This document shows positions 43,630-53,423 of a stretch of DNA of 64,000 nt, in pieces (within the stretch, counting starts at the first letter, position 1; each line of letters starts with the position of its first letter). The notes beneath the pieces were generated by a model. That model did no database searches, had not been told where the DNA came from, and worked only from the letters and a program-made list of their open reading frames with translations. A program made the translations under genes and the position numbers. The stretch is from Paraglaciecola hydrolytica (lineage in GTDB: Bacteria > Pseudomonadota > Gammaproteobacteria > Enterobacterales > Alteromonadaceae). The DNA lies in assembly GCF_001565895.1 (NCBI RefSeq), contig NZ_LSNE01000015.1, forward strand, positions 63,204-127,203, in the 5' to 3' direction.

Positions 43630-44265
43630 TTAATCAAAACGATAGACAGGGGGTAAATAAACGGGCTCACCATTTTTAAACTTTTTTTCAGCATAATCAT
43701 AAAAACCTTTGACTGATATGCCATGCACTTTTTGAATATTCAGTTTAGTTTGTAAGTCTTCAATAAAATCTTCGGTAATGTTATGGGCATATTTAATCAA
43801 CTCCAAATCAGCTTCATCACCGTGCTCAAAAGAATACAGCATAAACTTATGTAACTGAGAAATACGAAACACCACTTTCATTAACGATGGATTCCAGCTC
43901 TTAAATTCCATCTCTGGCACATTACGTAACTCCCGTTCAAATTCCCGATCTTTTAACCAAGGAATACAGTGAATTTCGAAGCCATATTGAGTAAATAATT
44001 TATAAATAGATAAACGTGGCATTTTTTGGCATTCAATATCACCAATGCCATTTTCGCGGCCACCTAATAATTCTAAATTCCAATTCTTTTTATCGAGCAG
44101 AATATCTAAAGAATTTTCGAAGCCGTATTTATACATGCCCTCAGCCAAACCCAGTGAGGTTGACACCGAATGATAAAAATTGGAAATATTGCCAAAAGTA
44201 ATCTTCTTTTTTAATCGATTAATTTCGCGCAATCTTAAATCGGGCTGATCAACGCCTTCTAACAC
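43630..44265 (-). CDS. Hypothetical protein, unknown family
   Basis: 211 residues from a GTG codon with GAGGAG seven bases upstream, which is strong support for the start. No signal peptide or membrane segment. It is helical, rich in charged residues, with clusters such as CQKMPRLSIYKLFTQYGFEI, EMEFKSWNPSLMKVVFRI and FEHGDEADLELIKYAHNITE. I do not recognise the family. The G+C content is lower than neighbouring genes. Neighbours are the pectin esterase gene on one side and the MarR/MATE stub locus on the other; neither explains it. Confidence 0.6.
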   Translation of the reverse strand: MLEGVDQPDLRLREINRLKKKITFGNISNFYHSVSTSLGLAEGMYKYGFENSLDILLDKKNWNLELLGGRENGIGDIECQKMPRLSIYKLFTQYGFEIHCIPWLKDREFERELRNVPEMEFKSWNPSLMKVVFRISQLHKFMLYSFEHGDEADLELIKYAHNITEDFIEDLQTKLNIQKVHGISVKGFYDYAEKKFKNGEPVYLPPVYRFD

Positions 44266-44595
44266 CAGATACTCCTCTAAATAAATAACGCTAAAAGCTT
44301 TGCGTAAAGCATAACAAAATACATTTCAACATGTCGCGCTAATCAATATCTTTAACTTAGTAAATTACCATTTTTGCGTGGATTAAAATCTGCAAAAATA
44401 CCACCAACAACAGTACTTGTTTGTGAATGAGCATTATCCACGACTGCCTGCGGCGATGCTAACAGCCACACATGTTTTAAACATATCAAACTTTATACCC
44501 CTGTATTTGTTTCCATCCCACAGGATAATTTAAGCTTGTTACAAATCGGTTTTTGAAAAATTCAGGCCTAAGCTAAATTGCCTCTTAAGCAATAA
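44266..44595. other. Intergenic stretch with no supported gene
   Basis: About 330 AT-rich bases between the unknown gene and the MATE stub. If a MATE gene once stood here, everything but its first 30 codons is gone or unreadable. I see no other feature. Confidence 0.45.
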
Positions 44596-44688
44596 TCAAC
44601 TCACCCAACTTTGCAAAATCACAGTGGCGATGGGAAGTGCCATATTGAGCAGATGTTTTGGAATTGAGCCTTGGGTTAGATCTTTCAT
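44596..44688 (-). pseudogene. 30-codon stub of a MATE family transporter gene
   Basis: ATG at 44688 opens MKDLTQGSIPKHLLNMALPI followed by ATVILQSWVS and a stop. The first twenty residues are the standard beginning of NorM/MATE efflux pumps (xDLTxGSIxxHLLxxAxPI). After that the sequence no longer fits and stops. No further MATE-like sequence is seen. It sits 45 bases after the MarR regulator gene on the same strand, an arrangement common for MarR-regulated pumps, so the regulator has lost its target here. Confidence 0.7.
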
Positions 44689-44732
44689 CGGTATTCCAAA
44701 TGACTTAAATACGCTATCACATCAGTTGTGAT

Positions 44733-45167
44733 TCAATTACTCTGGTTTTGCAACTGAGCCAGTAATGCCAGACATTGTTGCAACTGGGTTTCAGTCAGAG
44801 TTTGAGTTGAGCTATCCGCTCTATTTTCAAAGCTCTGCATAGCATCGATCAATAACTGCTGACCTACTGGTGTTAATTTCACCAGACTGACTCTGGCATC
44901 CCGAGCATTTTGCTCTTTTTGGATAAGGCCAATTTTTTCGAGGGGTAATAATAAACGGGTTACGCCTGAGGCACTCAAACCCACACTATTGGCCAGTTCT
45001 ATGCGGCGCAAAGTAAGATTGGGAGCAGAGGCTAATTCATGTAGCACCATCAGTTCAGTAAAGCTAATACCGTGGCAACTCAATGTTGAATTGAGGGAAT
45101 TGGCCAACTGACTTTGTGCTTGGGATATTGCCATGCATAGTTGCATGGCAGGTGTCATAGAATACAT
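44733..45167 (-). CDS. MarR family transcriptional regulator
   Basis: 144 residues from the ATG at 45167. A winged helix-turn-helix of the MarR class: SCHGISFTELMVLHELASA, RRIELANSVGLSASGVTRLLLPLEKIGLI and the wing RDARVSLVKLTPVGQQLL, with dimerising helices at both ends. It probably represses its own gene and a neighbouring efflux gene and responds to small phenolic or hydrophobic compounds. The downstream gene is a 30-codon MATE stub. An in-frame start at 45230 would add 21 unconserved residues. Confidence 0.88.
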   Translation of the reverse strand: MYSMTPAMQLCMAISQAQSQLANSLNSTLSCHGISFTELMVLHELASAPNLTLRRIELANSVGLSASGVTRLLLPLEKIGLIQKEQNARDARVSLVKLTPVGQQLLIDAMQSFENRADSSTQTLTETQLQQCLALLAQLQNQSN

Positions 45168-45278
45168 AGTGTGCTCATCAGTGAAATTGAACACCCACAA
45201 TACTTGATCACTCAAGCATATGTCAACCATATAGCAAGCAAATGTCTCCGAAAAATAATCAGAGACGGGCTATCGACC

Positions 45279-48050
45279 TTATTTGCTGGTGATACTCACG
45301 TGCGCAGCCTCTAAACCTTCGGCCTCCACACTTAAGCTAATGTTACCTGGTTCGCCTTTTTTAGCTTTAATAATCACCAAAGCCAGGCCATTAAAGGCTG
45401 CACGCTGATGAGATGGAAAAGCCACTAAATTAGCCGAGTCGCCGTTGTCGGTCGCCACTATTTCACCCGGCCCTTGCAGACTGAAGCTAAGTTGATGTTT
45501 AGCCCTAGGTACCATTAGTCCGTCTTTATCAACAACTTTAACCGTGACAAAAGACAAATCTACACCATCTGCATTAATCTCAGCTCGGTCGGGAGTGAAT
45601 GCAAGTGCGGTGGCTGCGCCGGTGGTGACTACTTTATTTTCTGCCCATGGTTTGCCTAGTTTGTAGGCTTGTACTTTTAGCTCACCCGGCTCATACACCA
45701 CATCGTCCCAACGTAAACGAGCAGCAAATTCGGCTTTTTGTTTACGCCCTAATGAACGACCGTTGAGAAATAGTTCAGCTTCATCACCCGAGGTAAATAC
45801 ATGCACAGGAGTGATTTTGCCAATACGCTCCGGCCAGTTCCAATGGGGTAATATATGCGCCATTGGAAAGTCTGGGCGCCACATTGATTGATACAGATAA
45901 AAACGATCTTTTTTAAAGCCCGCCAAATCAATTACACCAAAATAAGAACTACGGGCCAGATAATAAGGTGTCGGTTCACCCAAATAATCCCAACCACTCC
46001 AGATAAAACCACCCGAAACATAAGGATGCTGAGCTAAAGACGCCAATACCTTGTCTGCTGATGAACCAAAGGGCGCGGTATACAGCTCATATGCACTGAC
46101 TTGCAGCGATTCGGGATCACCACCTGCGCCATCGGCAACCGGAGCACTAACACCATCATTGACTGGAAATAAATATTCACCGCGCGAACTTACCGCAGCG
46201 GCATTTTCACTGCTCATTATCACTTTATTAGGGAAGGCTTGGTGAAATGCAGGGTACAAAGGTGCGGTACGAATACCTTGTAAATGAGCATAAGCTGGAG
46301 CGTTACGTATGCCTTCACCTTGATAATTCAAACTAACGGTATCAAATACCGCAGACAGTGGCATATCCGGTTTGGCAAAGTTCATCGAAGCCGCAGTGGG
46401 GCGAGACGTATCTTCTTGTTTAGCTATATTTTGTAAACGCTGGGCCAATTTTGCGCCGTCGGCACCGGTATATTGCTCACCAACTTCGTTACCTATACTC
46501 CACATGACTACAGATGGACTATTACGATCACGACGAATAAAGGCACGTAAATCAGGCTCTGCCCATTCAGGGAAAATTAAATGAAAATCCAGCGGCGTTT
46601 TTTTACGCTCCCAGACATCAAAAATTTCATCAATCACCACAAAACCCATTTTGTCGGTCAACTCTAACAATTCCACGGCAGGCGGGTTGTGTGCCAAACG
46701 AATAGCATTAACGCCCATTTCTCGTAATAACTCGAGTTGGCGCTGTGCGGCTCTGACATTAAATGCAGCGCCCAGTGCACCTAAGTCGTGGTGCTGGTTC
46801 ACGCCTTGAAAGTAGATGTGCTCGCCGTTTACGATCAAGCCCTTATTGGCATCAAAATGCAGCTCACGGATACCAAAACGGGTTTCATAGCTGTCAATGA
46901 CCTTACCTGCTTGTAGAATATTAGTCACAGCCACATAACGGTTAGGTTGTTGATTGGGTAATGGCCCCCACAGTTTAGGATTGTTAATCACTACTGAGCC
47001 ATCTACTCTAGAACTTTGGCCACCATCTATCAAAATAGCATCGGTAGCGATAGTCGCACTGGCCGACTTAGCCACCACATCATCCATATCTAAAGCATAA
47101 ATATTAGTCTGAGTGCTGACCTCAATAGTTTGCGCTGAATCATTATCAATAGTGACACTTAATGAGACTTTGGCGCTCTTTTCACTAATATCAGAACTGC
47201 TTATTGCAGTGCCCCATTGCCCAACATGCACTGGATTAGTTTTAGTCAACCAAACATTGCGATACAAACCACCGCCGGGATACCAGCGTGAAGAAGCCGG
47301 TGGATTATCGATGCGTATCGCCAGTTGGTTTGCTTCACCAAGTTTAATGTAGGGGGTTAAATCCAAACGAAAGGATGCATAACCATAAGGCCAGCCTCCA
47401 ACTAGATGACCATTTAACCAGACCATGGCATAGGACATCGCACCGTCAATATCTAAGAAAATAGATTTCTCAGCATCGGCGGCTGTCAGCTCAAAATGCT
47501 GACGATACCAGCCAACACCGGGGCTGGGTAAACGCCCCATACCACCACCTACCGGTGCATTATGCCCAACATAAAATGGCCCACTTATCGCCCAGTCATG
47601 GGGAACTTGCACTTGTTGCCATTGACTATCATCAAAATCGCCTTGTACAAAAGCAAAATCTGCACCTGGGTTACCCTCAGGGCGTTGATGTTGCTGTGCA
47701 GGATCGTCGATAAAAGGATTGGCTGTCGGCAGTATCCATGGTTTTAAAACAAAGGCTTCGCTTACAATATCCACAGCTTCCGTAGGTTTCGCATCGGCCG
47801 CTTTGCCATCTTCATCTGATTCGATTTCAGGGCGCACATCATAAATAAGACTGTCAGTCACTTGATTGTCTGCGTATTTATAAAAGCGCCAATTATCGCT
47901 GAGTAATATTCGCTGGCGAGTGAGTTGTGATGGTTGATCCTCAACTTTATGGATTTCACTGCCAGCTTGTTCCACCTTGCTGCAGGCGCTTAGCAGCACC
48001 ACAAGACTTAACAAAGAGAAGATAAAAATTGAAAACGTGCCCTTGTTCAT
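45279..48050 (-). CDS. GH2 family beta-galactosidase-like lipoprotein
   Basis: 923 residues. Lipobox LLSAC (Cys23) anchors it to the outer membrane. A GH2 sugar-binding domain (VPHDWAISGPFYVG, GVGWYRQHFEL), an immunoglobulin-like domain and the catalytic barrel (GVNQHHDLGALGAAFN, MGVNAIRLAHNPPA, acid/base Glu in WSIGNEVGE near 520, nucleophile candidate in MSSENAAAV near 613) follow. The C-terminal 200 residues form DUF4982- and Ig-like domains (PVHVFTSGDEAELFLNGRSLG). It should cut terminal beta-linked galactose or similar sugars outside the cell. Exact linkage is unknown. No TonB receptor is nearby. Confidence 0.88.
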   Translation of the reverse strand: MNKGTFSIFIFSLLSLVVLLSACSKVEQAGSEIHKVEDQPSQLTRQRILLSDNWRFYKYADNQVTDSLIYDVRPEIESDEDGKAADAKPTEAVDIVSEAFVLKPWILPTANPFIDDPAQQHQRPEGNPGADFAFVQGDFDDSQWQQVQVPHDWAISGPFYVGHNAPVGGGMGRLPSPGVGWYRQHFELTAADAEKSIFLDIDGAMSYAMVWLNGHLVGGWPYGYASFRLDLTPYIKLGEANQLAIRIDNPPASSRWYPGGGLYRNVWLTKTNPVHVGQWGTAISSSDISEKSAKVSLSVTIDNDSAQTIEVSTQTNIYALDMDDVVAKSASATIATDAILIDGGQSSRVDGSVVINNPKLWGPLPNQQPNRYVAVTNILQAGKVIDSYETRFGIRELHFDANKGLIVNGEHIYFQGVNQHHDLGALGAAFNVRAAQRQLELLREMGVNAIRLAHNPPAVELLELTDKMGFVVIDEIFDVWERKKTPLDFHLIFPEWAEPDLRAFIRRDRNSPSVVMWSIGNEVGEQYTGADGAKLAQRLQNIAKQEDTSRPTAASMNFAKPDMPLSAVFDTVSLNYQGEGIRNAPAYAHLQGIRTAPLYPAFHQAFPNKVIMSSENAAAVSSRGEYLFPVNDGVSAPVADGAGGDPESLQVSAYELYTAPFGSSADKVLASLAQHPYVSGGFIWSGWDYLGEPTPYYLARSSYFGVIDLAGFKKDRFYLYQSMWRPDFPMAHILPHWNWPERIGKITPVHVFTSGDEAELFLNGRSLGRKQKAEFAARLRWDDVVYEPGELKVQAYKLGKPWAENKVVTTGAATALAFTPDRAEINADGVDLSFVTVKVVDKDGLMVPRAKHQLSFSLQGPGEIVATDNGDSANLVAFPSHQRAAFNGLALVIIKAKKGEPGNISLSVEAEGLEAAHVSITSK

Positions 48051-48312
48051 TTTTATGCCTTACGTTTTGTATGTAAACCAACTAACAATAAACCATCATT
48101 AGATGTGCAATTTTTAACATTGGTAATTAACCCCACACTTTAACCAGCAAACAATATAAAAGCTAAACATGAGACCTTCTGTTTTTTGCAAAGACAGTTA
48201 CCTTTAATCGTATTCATACAAAACCACTATTTGACCTGTATTTAAGGCTGTTTGTGTTTTGCAGCCCATATCCGCTATCATCAATTTATTGTTAAATAAG
48301 GCAAATACACTG

Positions 48313-49095
48313 ATGTCACGGACTCAATGGTTTTATGCTGCATTACTGTGCTGGGCATTCTCTGCTCAGGCTGAAGACAAGCAGAAATTGCTTATTTATA
48401 CAGAAGATTTTCCCCCATATAACTTTGTTGAGGATGACAAAGTGGTGGGTATCAGCATCGACATTGTGAAATTACTGTGCCAAGCGACACAAGTTAAATG
48501 TGAATTTATATTGCAGCCTTGGAGCAGGGCTTATACGAATACCTTGAATAAAACAAATGCAGGGTTAGTCACTATTTCCCGTCACGCTAAACGCGAAAGC
48601 CAATTTCAATGGGTCGGCCCATTAGTATCCTCACAAGCTTATCTTTATCGTTTGACAGAGCGCAACGACATTAATATTCACTCTTATCAAGATGCCTTGA
48701 AATATACCGTTGGAATTCCACGAAATGATGTTTATGAAACAATATTGTTAAGCAAAGGATTTATAAAAGGGGTCAATCTACTGGATTTTTCCTATAAACA
48801 GGAAATGAACGAACTATTTTTTAAAGGCAAACTCGATTTGATAGTCGGTTCTGCATTTACCCAGCCTTATCAACTATTAGCCAGCAAACAAAATAGCGCG
48901 GCAGTCATGACTCCCGCATTAGAATTTGAGGTGCCTGAACTGCAAGGTAATCATCTGGCATTTAACCTGAAAGTTGATCCCAAATTAGTTGCGGCTATGC
49001 AATCAACCCTGAACAGCTTAGTTAAACAAGGGCTTATACAGCCTATTATTGCTCAATACATAGCATTAGGTGAGCACCGCTTAGATGCTCACTAA
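48313..49095 (+). CDS. Periplasmic solute-binding protein (SBP family 3)
   Basis: 260 residues starting at ATG 48313, with AAGG upstream. Signal peptide (about 22 residues, cleavage near SAQAE) then a bilobed domain of the amino-acid-binding family: LLIYTEDFPPYNFVEDDKVVGISIDIVKLLCQ, WSRAYTNTLNKTNAGLVTISRHAKRE and FFKGKLDLIVGSAFTQPY. Length and pattern resemble stand-alone members (HisJ-like, sometimes called YP transporter or sensor proteins) without permease genes. No ABC transporter genes are adjacent, so it may deliver its ligand to a sensor or to another transporter. Confidence 0.85.
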   Translation: MSRTQWFYAALLCWAFSAQAEDKQKLLIYTEDFPPYNFVEDDKVVGISIDIVKLLCQATQVKCEFILQPWSRAYTNTLNKTNAGLVTISRHAKRESQFQWVGPLVSSQAYLYRLTERNDINIHSYQDALKYTVGIPRNDVYETILLSKGFIKGVNLLDFSYKQEMNELFFKGKLDLIVGSAFTQPYQLLASKQNSAAVMTPALEFEVPELQGNHLAFNLKVDPKLVAAMQSTLNSLVKQGLIQPIIAQYIALGEHRLDAH

Positions 49096-49109
49096 TTCTT
49101 GCTTGAACT

Positions 49110-50633
49110 CTAGTGTTTATATATGGCCGGTTGACCTTCTGCCGGGGTGGCAGCCTTAATAAATTCACGTAGGTCATCATTCGATTGTTTTAAATCTGCA
49201 TGACGTAAATACATCATATGGCCACTTTCATAGGTTTTAAAATCTAAACGATCCTGCATTTTGCCACTGGGATCCAACTGCCACATACTGTATTTAGCAT
49301 CAAAATAATTACAGGCTCCATCATAATAACCTGACTGAATTAATACTTTCAGATAAGGGTTTTCTGCCATCGCTTGGCGTAGGTTTTCACCGGTATTATC
49401 GTTGCTATTGTCCCACGGATGTACCGAACCAAACATATTGTATTTAATGTCGGTTTTGTAATTTAACTCTTCACGCAGATAATAATTAATCGCCGGGGTA
49501 AACGAGTGCAACCATGAGGTTAACTCTGGGAAATAATCCACTTCAACACCAGCTTCTTTTTTGTCAATGCCCAAATAACGGCTATCCAAACGTCCTATAG
49601 TTTTGCCTTCATCACGCAGTAATTCCTTCCAGAAAAAGTCTAGGCTCACATCCATATTGTTTTGCATGATGGCCTTGCTACTGATCCCTGCATAACGGGC
49701 CATTTGTTGAATAACTTGTTGTTTTTCCTCAGCGCCGATAAAACCGCCTTTAGTTAAAGCAGGCAGCAGAGTACTCATGGTAAAGGCCTCCACTTGCGGT
49801 AAAAATTGCTCTAGGGTCATGGCCTGAAACTCTGGCGCCAGCTTTTTGTGATACCAAGCGGTTGCCGCAAAATAGGGTAAGCGATTAGCCACTTCAACTG
49901 GACCTTCGCGTTTAATGCCAATCTCGGTAGGTGACACTAATATTACCCCATTAAGATACATCCACTGACTTTCTTGCAGCGCTAGCGCTAAACCAGATAC
50001 GCGGGTGGTACCGTAACTTTCACCAATCAAATACTTGGGTGATAACCAGCGATTATTACGAGTCACAAAGGTATTCAGCCACTCGGCTAAATATTTGATA
50101 TCAGCATTGATGCCAAAAAACATTTCTTTTTGTTTGTCTTTAGCAAGGAGCTTGCCCTCTTTATCCTTTAGTACTCGGCTAAAGCCGGTATTAACCGGAT
50201 TAACATAAACAATATCCGCGACATCCAATATAGAGTAAGGATTAGACTTAACGCCGTAAGGCTGGAGAGGATAACCTTCATCATCAATATTCAAAATACG
50301 CGGACCAGTGTAAGCCACATGCATCCACACCGACGCAGAACCCGGACCACCGTTAAAACTGATCACCAAAGGGCGACGACTGATATCTTGTACATCACTG
50401 CGTTGGTAATAAGTGTAATGTAAAGTAGCAACCGCATTACCTTCTTCATCCCACACTGGTTGAGTACCAATGCTCGCTGAGTACTTTATAGTTTGGCCTA
50501 AGATGGTCGTTTTATGTTGCGTAGTAACTAAGTTGTCGACATCTATTTGCCGTTCATTTTCTGCCAATACTGGCAGGCTAAATAATAAAACCAGCCCTAA
50601 AAATACTGATTTACCGTGTTTATGTAGTGACAT
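49110..50633 (-). CDS. Serine carboxypeptidase (peptidase family S10)
   Basis: 507 residues. A signal peptide (about 24 residues) precedes an S10 alpha/beta hydrolase: oxyanion region SFNGGPGSASVWMH, VNPVNTGFSR, nucleophile serine in IGESYGTTRVSG near 210, Asp in SGYYDGACNYFDA near 435, and His in ESGHMMYLRH near 480. It removes C-terminal amino acids from peptides outside the inner membrane and probably feeds peptide uptake. It is divergent from no obvious partner; the next gene on the left is a solute-binding protein, convergent, which could collect released amino acids, by inference. Confidence 0.9.
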   Translation of the reverse strand: MSLHKHGKSVFLGLVLLFSLPVLAENERQIDVDNLVTTQHKTTILGQTIKYSASIGTQPVWDEEGNAVATLHYTYYQRSDVQDISRRPLVISFNGGPGSASVWMHVAYTGPRILNIDDEGYPLQPYGVKSNPYSILDVADIVYVNPVNTGFSRVLKDKEGKLLAKDKQKEMFFGINADIKYLAEWLNTFVTRNNRWLSPKYLIGESYGTTRVSGLALALQESQWMYLNGVILVSPTEIGIKREGPVEVANRLPYFAATAWYHKKLAPEFQAMTLEQFLPQVEAFTMSTLLPALTKGGFIGAEEKQQVIQQMARYAGISSKAIMQNNMDVSLDFFWKELLRDEGKTIGRLDSRYLGIDKKEAGVEVDYFPELTSWLHSFTPAINYYLREELNYKTDIKYNMFGSVHPWDNSNDNTGENLRQAMAENPYLKVLIQSGYYDGACNYFDAKYSMWQLDPSGKMQDRLDFKTYESGHMMYLRHADLKQSNDDLREFIKAATPAEGQPAIYKH

Positions 50634-50801
50634 AGCTATTCTTCTTATTAATTAGATTTAAGAGGGTAATACAGATGATACCAACAGCCTCAATGCTAAC
50701 ATTGCCCATACGGCTTGCCGACTTAAAAACGACAAACGGCTGAATTTCACCGATAGCATTAACTGATGCCGGGTGCTAATGACAGCTGACACCGGCCACA
50801 G

Positions 50802-51749
50802 TCACTTGCTTAAATCCCATTGCGCCAACCATTTTTGCTGTTCTAACAACAGATCTTGAGCTTGTTGCACTGCAATATAGGCAAAGTAAATTTGGTCGCC
50901 AGCGACTAATTGACCTAAGGCAAACAAATCTACGCTGATCACATTAGCGATACGTGGATAGCCGCCTATGGTTTGGCCATCAACACTAGATATAATTGGC
51001 AGTCCTGACGGAGGTATTTGCACCGAGCCTTGTGTGAGTCCACTGGAGGTCATCTCAAGCATATTTTGCATGGCTAAGGGCTCCCCCTCAAAACGCAAAC
51101 CCATGCGATTTGACGAAGGGCTCACCTTATAAGTCTGCTGGTAAAAAGCTTCTTTTTGTTGTTGGCTAAATTGCGCGCTTTCAACACTGTCGGTACAGCG
51201 TAATACATACCTACCGGAATAGCGTTGAGCAATATTACTATCAAGTTGTCGTGTTACACGGCGTTGACATTGACGCAGGGGGATCACATCGCCGCTTTTT
51301 AACGGCCGTCCAAACACGCCACCAAACTCAGCCAAAATATGCGTCGCGTAACTGCCTAAAATGGCTTTCGCATCCAGTTTAGCGGCAAAGGCTAAATAGG
51401 CTCTGGCACCTTGTAGACGTTTGCCAAAATGCAAGGTATCGCCAGCTTTAAGTTGGACCGTTTGATCGTTAAACACAGTGCGCACATGCCCTTTTTTATC
51501 ACTGACACTGAGTTCAAAATAAGCACCTGTAATGGCGATAGTAAGAGCTTGTTTAAACAGCAAAGCAGGACCAATCAAACAGATCTCGATAACAGCTTGG
51601 CTCGGCGGATTGCCCACTAGCCAATTAGCCAGTTGCATAGACAAGGTATCCATTACACCACCATGGGCGACTCCCATATCCATATAACCGCTGCGCCCAT
51701 CATCCTGAATAGTGCTTTGCATGCCGGGTTTTAACACTTCGATACTCAT
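50802..51749 (-). CDS. pxpC: 5-oxoprolinase subunit C
   Basis: 315 residues. Matches PxpC (carboxyltransferase domain 2 type): MSIEVLKPGMQSTIQDDGRSGYMDMGVAHGG, AIEICLIGPALLF-like part, GARAYLAFA and SSGLTQGSVQIPPSGLPIISSVDGQTIGGYPRIA. With PxpA and PxpB it forms the bacterial ATP-dependent 5-oxoprolinase, which opens pyroglutamate to glutamate. The gene start overlaps the pxpB stop by one base. The full pxpABC set is present in order and is complete. Confidence 0.95.
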   Translation of the reverse strand: MSIEVLKPGMQSTIQDDGRSGYMDMGVAHGGVMDTLSMQLANWLVGNPPSQAVIEICLIGPALLFKQALTIAITGAYFELSVSDKKGHVRTVFNDQTVQLKAGDTLHFGKRLQGARAYLAFAAKLDAKAILGSYATHILAEFGGVFGRPLKSGDVIPLRQCQRRVTRQLDSNIAQRYSGRYVLRCTDSVESAQFSQQQKEAFYQQTYKVSPSSNRMGLRFEGEPLAMQNMLEMTSSGLTQGSVQIPPSGLPIISSVDGQTIGGYPRIANVISVDLFALGQLVAGDQIYFAYIAVQQAQDLLLEQQKWLAQWDLSK

Positions 51750-52471
51750 TAAGCCTTCTCTCTTAAACGCAGGTCACTTAAAGACGTGCCGCTTAAACGC
51801 ACAAAATCTTGTGGGCTAATGGGTTCAAAAATGATTTTATCGAGTGGGTTAGCAATACAAGGTTGGGCCCGATTAGGATCGAATAACGTAAGTGGAGTGC
51901 GGCCAATAATATGCCAACCGCCAGGTGACGCTTGTGGATAGATACCGGTTTGATTGCCACCGATGCCGACACTGCCTGCAGGTACACTGGTGGCCGGTAT
52001 GGCTTTACGCGCACACCTTAGGGCTTTTGCCATGCCACCCAAATATAAAAATCCGGGTGAAAAACCTAACATATGCACCAGATATTCTGGCGCAAAATGT
52101 AAAGCGATGACTTCTTGGCTGCTAAGGCCACAACTTTCAGCCACACTTGACAGATCTGGTGCATATTCACCTTGGTAACAAACTGGAATATGGATGTTTT
52201 TAGCTTGGTAATCATCTTGTGGTACAGGCTGTTGCAAGATGAGCTGTAAAGCCTCTTGCAACATTTGATAGTTATTTGCACTGGGGTGATAAAGCAAGGT
52301 CAAACTTTGATAAGCAGGGATAACATCAATAAGTTGCTCTGCAAATTGACGTTTACAAGCTTTACTCAACCATAAAATTTGCCGTGATAATGGCTCGCTG
52401 ATTGGCTCAGCAAATAATACAGTCAGCCCTGCATCACCATTGGCTACAATTGAAAATGACAAGGTACTCAT
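51749..52471 (-). CDS. pxpB: 5-oxoprolinase subunit B
   Basis: 240 residues of the KipI/allophanate-hydrolase subunit 1 type. Key stretches are VIPAYQSLTLLYHP, VHMLGFSPGFLYLGGM, IPATSVPAGSVGIGGNQTGIYPQASPGGWHIIGRTP and LTLFDPNRAQPC. It works with PxpA and PxpC on 5-oxoproline. It starts with ATGA overlapping the pxpA stop, which gives tight translational coupling. It is slightly longer than in E. coli (218), with extra residues at both ends. Confidence 0.95.
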   Translation of the reverse strand: MSTLSFSIVANGDAGLTVLFAEPISEPLSRQILWLSKACKRQFAEQLIDVIPAYQSLTLLYHPSANNYQMLQEALQLILQQPVPQDDYQAKNIHIPVCYQGEYAPDLSSVAESCGLSSQEVIALHFAPEYLVHMLGFSPGFLYLGGMAKALRCARKAIPATSVPAGSVGIGGNQTGIYPQASPGGWHIIGRTPLTLFDPNRAQPCIANPLDKIIFEPISPQDFVRLSGTSLSDLRLREKA

Positions 52472-53226
52472 TGGATCTGATATCCCGCTTGGCTTAGCTC
52501 AGAGTGCAAAGTGGTGGCGAGATCCAGCGCAATTTTGCTATCTCCATGCAAACATAAACTATCGACTGCAAGCTCTATCCTGTTGCCATCTAGGGTTGGT
52601 AGCGGTGTTTGCCTGAGAATCGTCAATACTTGGTTTATGCACTGTTGGGGGTTTTGATAAACCGACCCGGGCAAGGTGCGAGGGGCAAGTTGCCCACTGG
52701 CTAAATACGCTCTATCCATAAACCCTTCGCGTAAAAAATCAAGGCCATATTGTTTAGCAGCATGTTGCATGGCTCCACCGGACAAGCCTAGTACACTAAG
52801 CTTTGGGTAATTTACTGCCACGGCCTGACACAAAAGATCAGCTAGATCACTCGATTTTTCGGCATCATTATAGAGAGCGCCATGTAGCTTTATATGACTT
52901 AAAGCGACACCAAGTTCAGTGGCAATATCGACAAGTTTTTGAACTTGTAACAAGACACTGTCTACTATCTGTTGATGAGTGACCTTAAGCGACACACGGC
53001 CAAAATTATCGGGATCAGGGTAACCAGGATGGGCGCCACATTTTAGCCTATAACCTTGTGCATTAAGCAGAGTTTGCCTCATAGTAAAGTCATTGCCAGC
53101 ATGAGCACCACACGCAATATTACAGCGGGATATATAGGGCATTAACAAGGCATCTTGCTCACAATCATGGTGTGACTGCCCTTCGCCCATATCGCAATTA
53201 ATATCAATAATATGCAGTTGCATCAC
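52468..53226 (-). CDS. pxpA: 5-oxoprolinase subunit A (LamB/YcsF family)
   Basis: 252 residues. Conserved parts: IDINCDMGEGQ at the start, MPYISRCNIACGAHAGN, HPGYPDPDNFGR, ALSHIKLHGALYN, FMDRAYLASGQLAPR and LCLHGDSK. The family's metal-binding Asp and His residues are seen. First gene of pxpABC; the operon salvages 5-oxoproline, formed spontaneously from glutamine and glutamate. Its promoter lies in the 197-base gap shared with the divergent GGDEF gene. Confidence 0.95.
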   Translation of the reverse strand: MMQLHIIDINCDMGEGQSHHDCEQDALLMPYISRCNIACGAHAGNDFTMRQTLLNAQGYRLKCGAHPGYPDPDNFGRVSLKVTHQQIVDSVLLQVQKLVDIATELGVALSHIKLHGALYNDAEKSSDLADLLCQAVAVNYPKLSVLGLSGGAMQHAAKQYGLDFLREGFMDRAYLASGQLAPRTLPGSVYQNPQQCINQVLTILRQTPLPTLDGNRIELAVDSLCLHGDSKIALDLATTLHSELSQAGYQIQ

Positions 53227-53423
53227 GCGGCTCCCTCACCTTAACTTAAGCTTTTAACACCATGCAGAAAATAGCGGTAATAAAAGCTCACCAACTTACC
53301 ATAATCAAATAAGATCTACTTTCACAAAAGTAGTTAGTTCTGCTATTAGTCTATCTAAATAAAGCTTCATTCAGTATATTGATTAGCTGAATACATGGAA
53401 ATTGAGTATTGCGAAGGTGAAGT

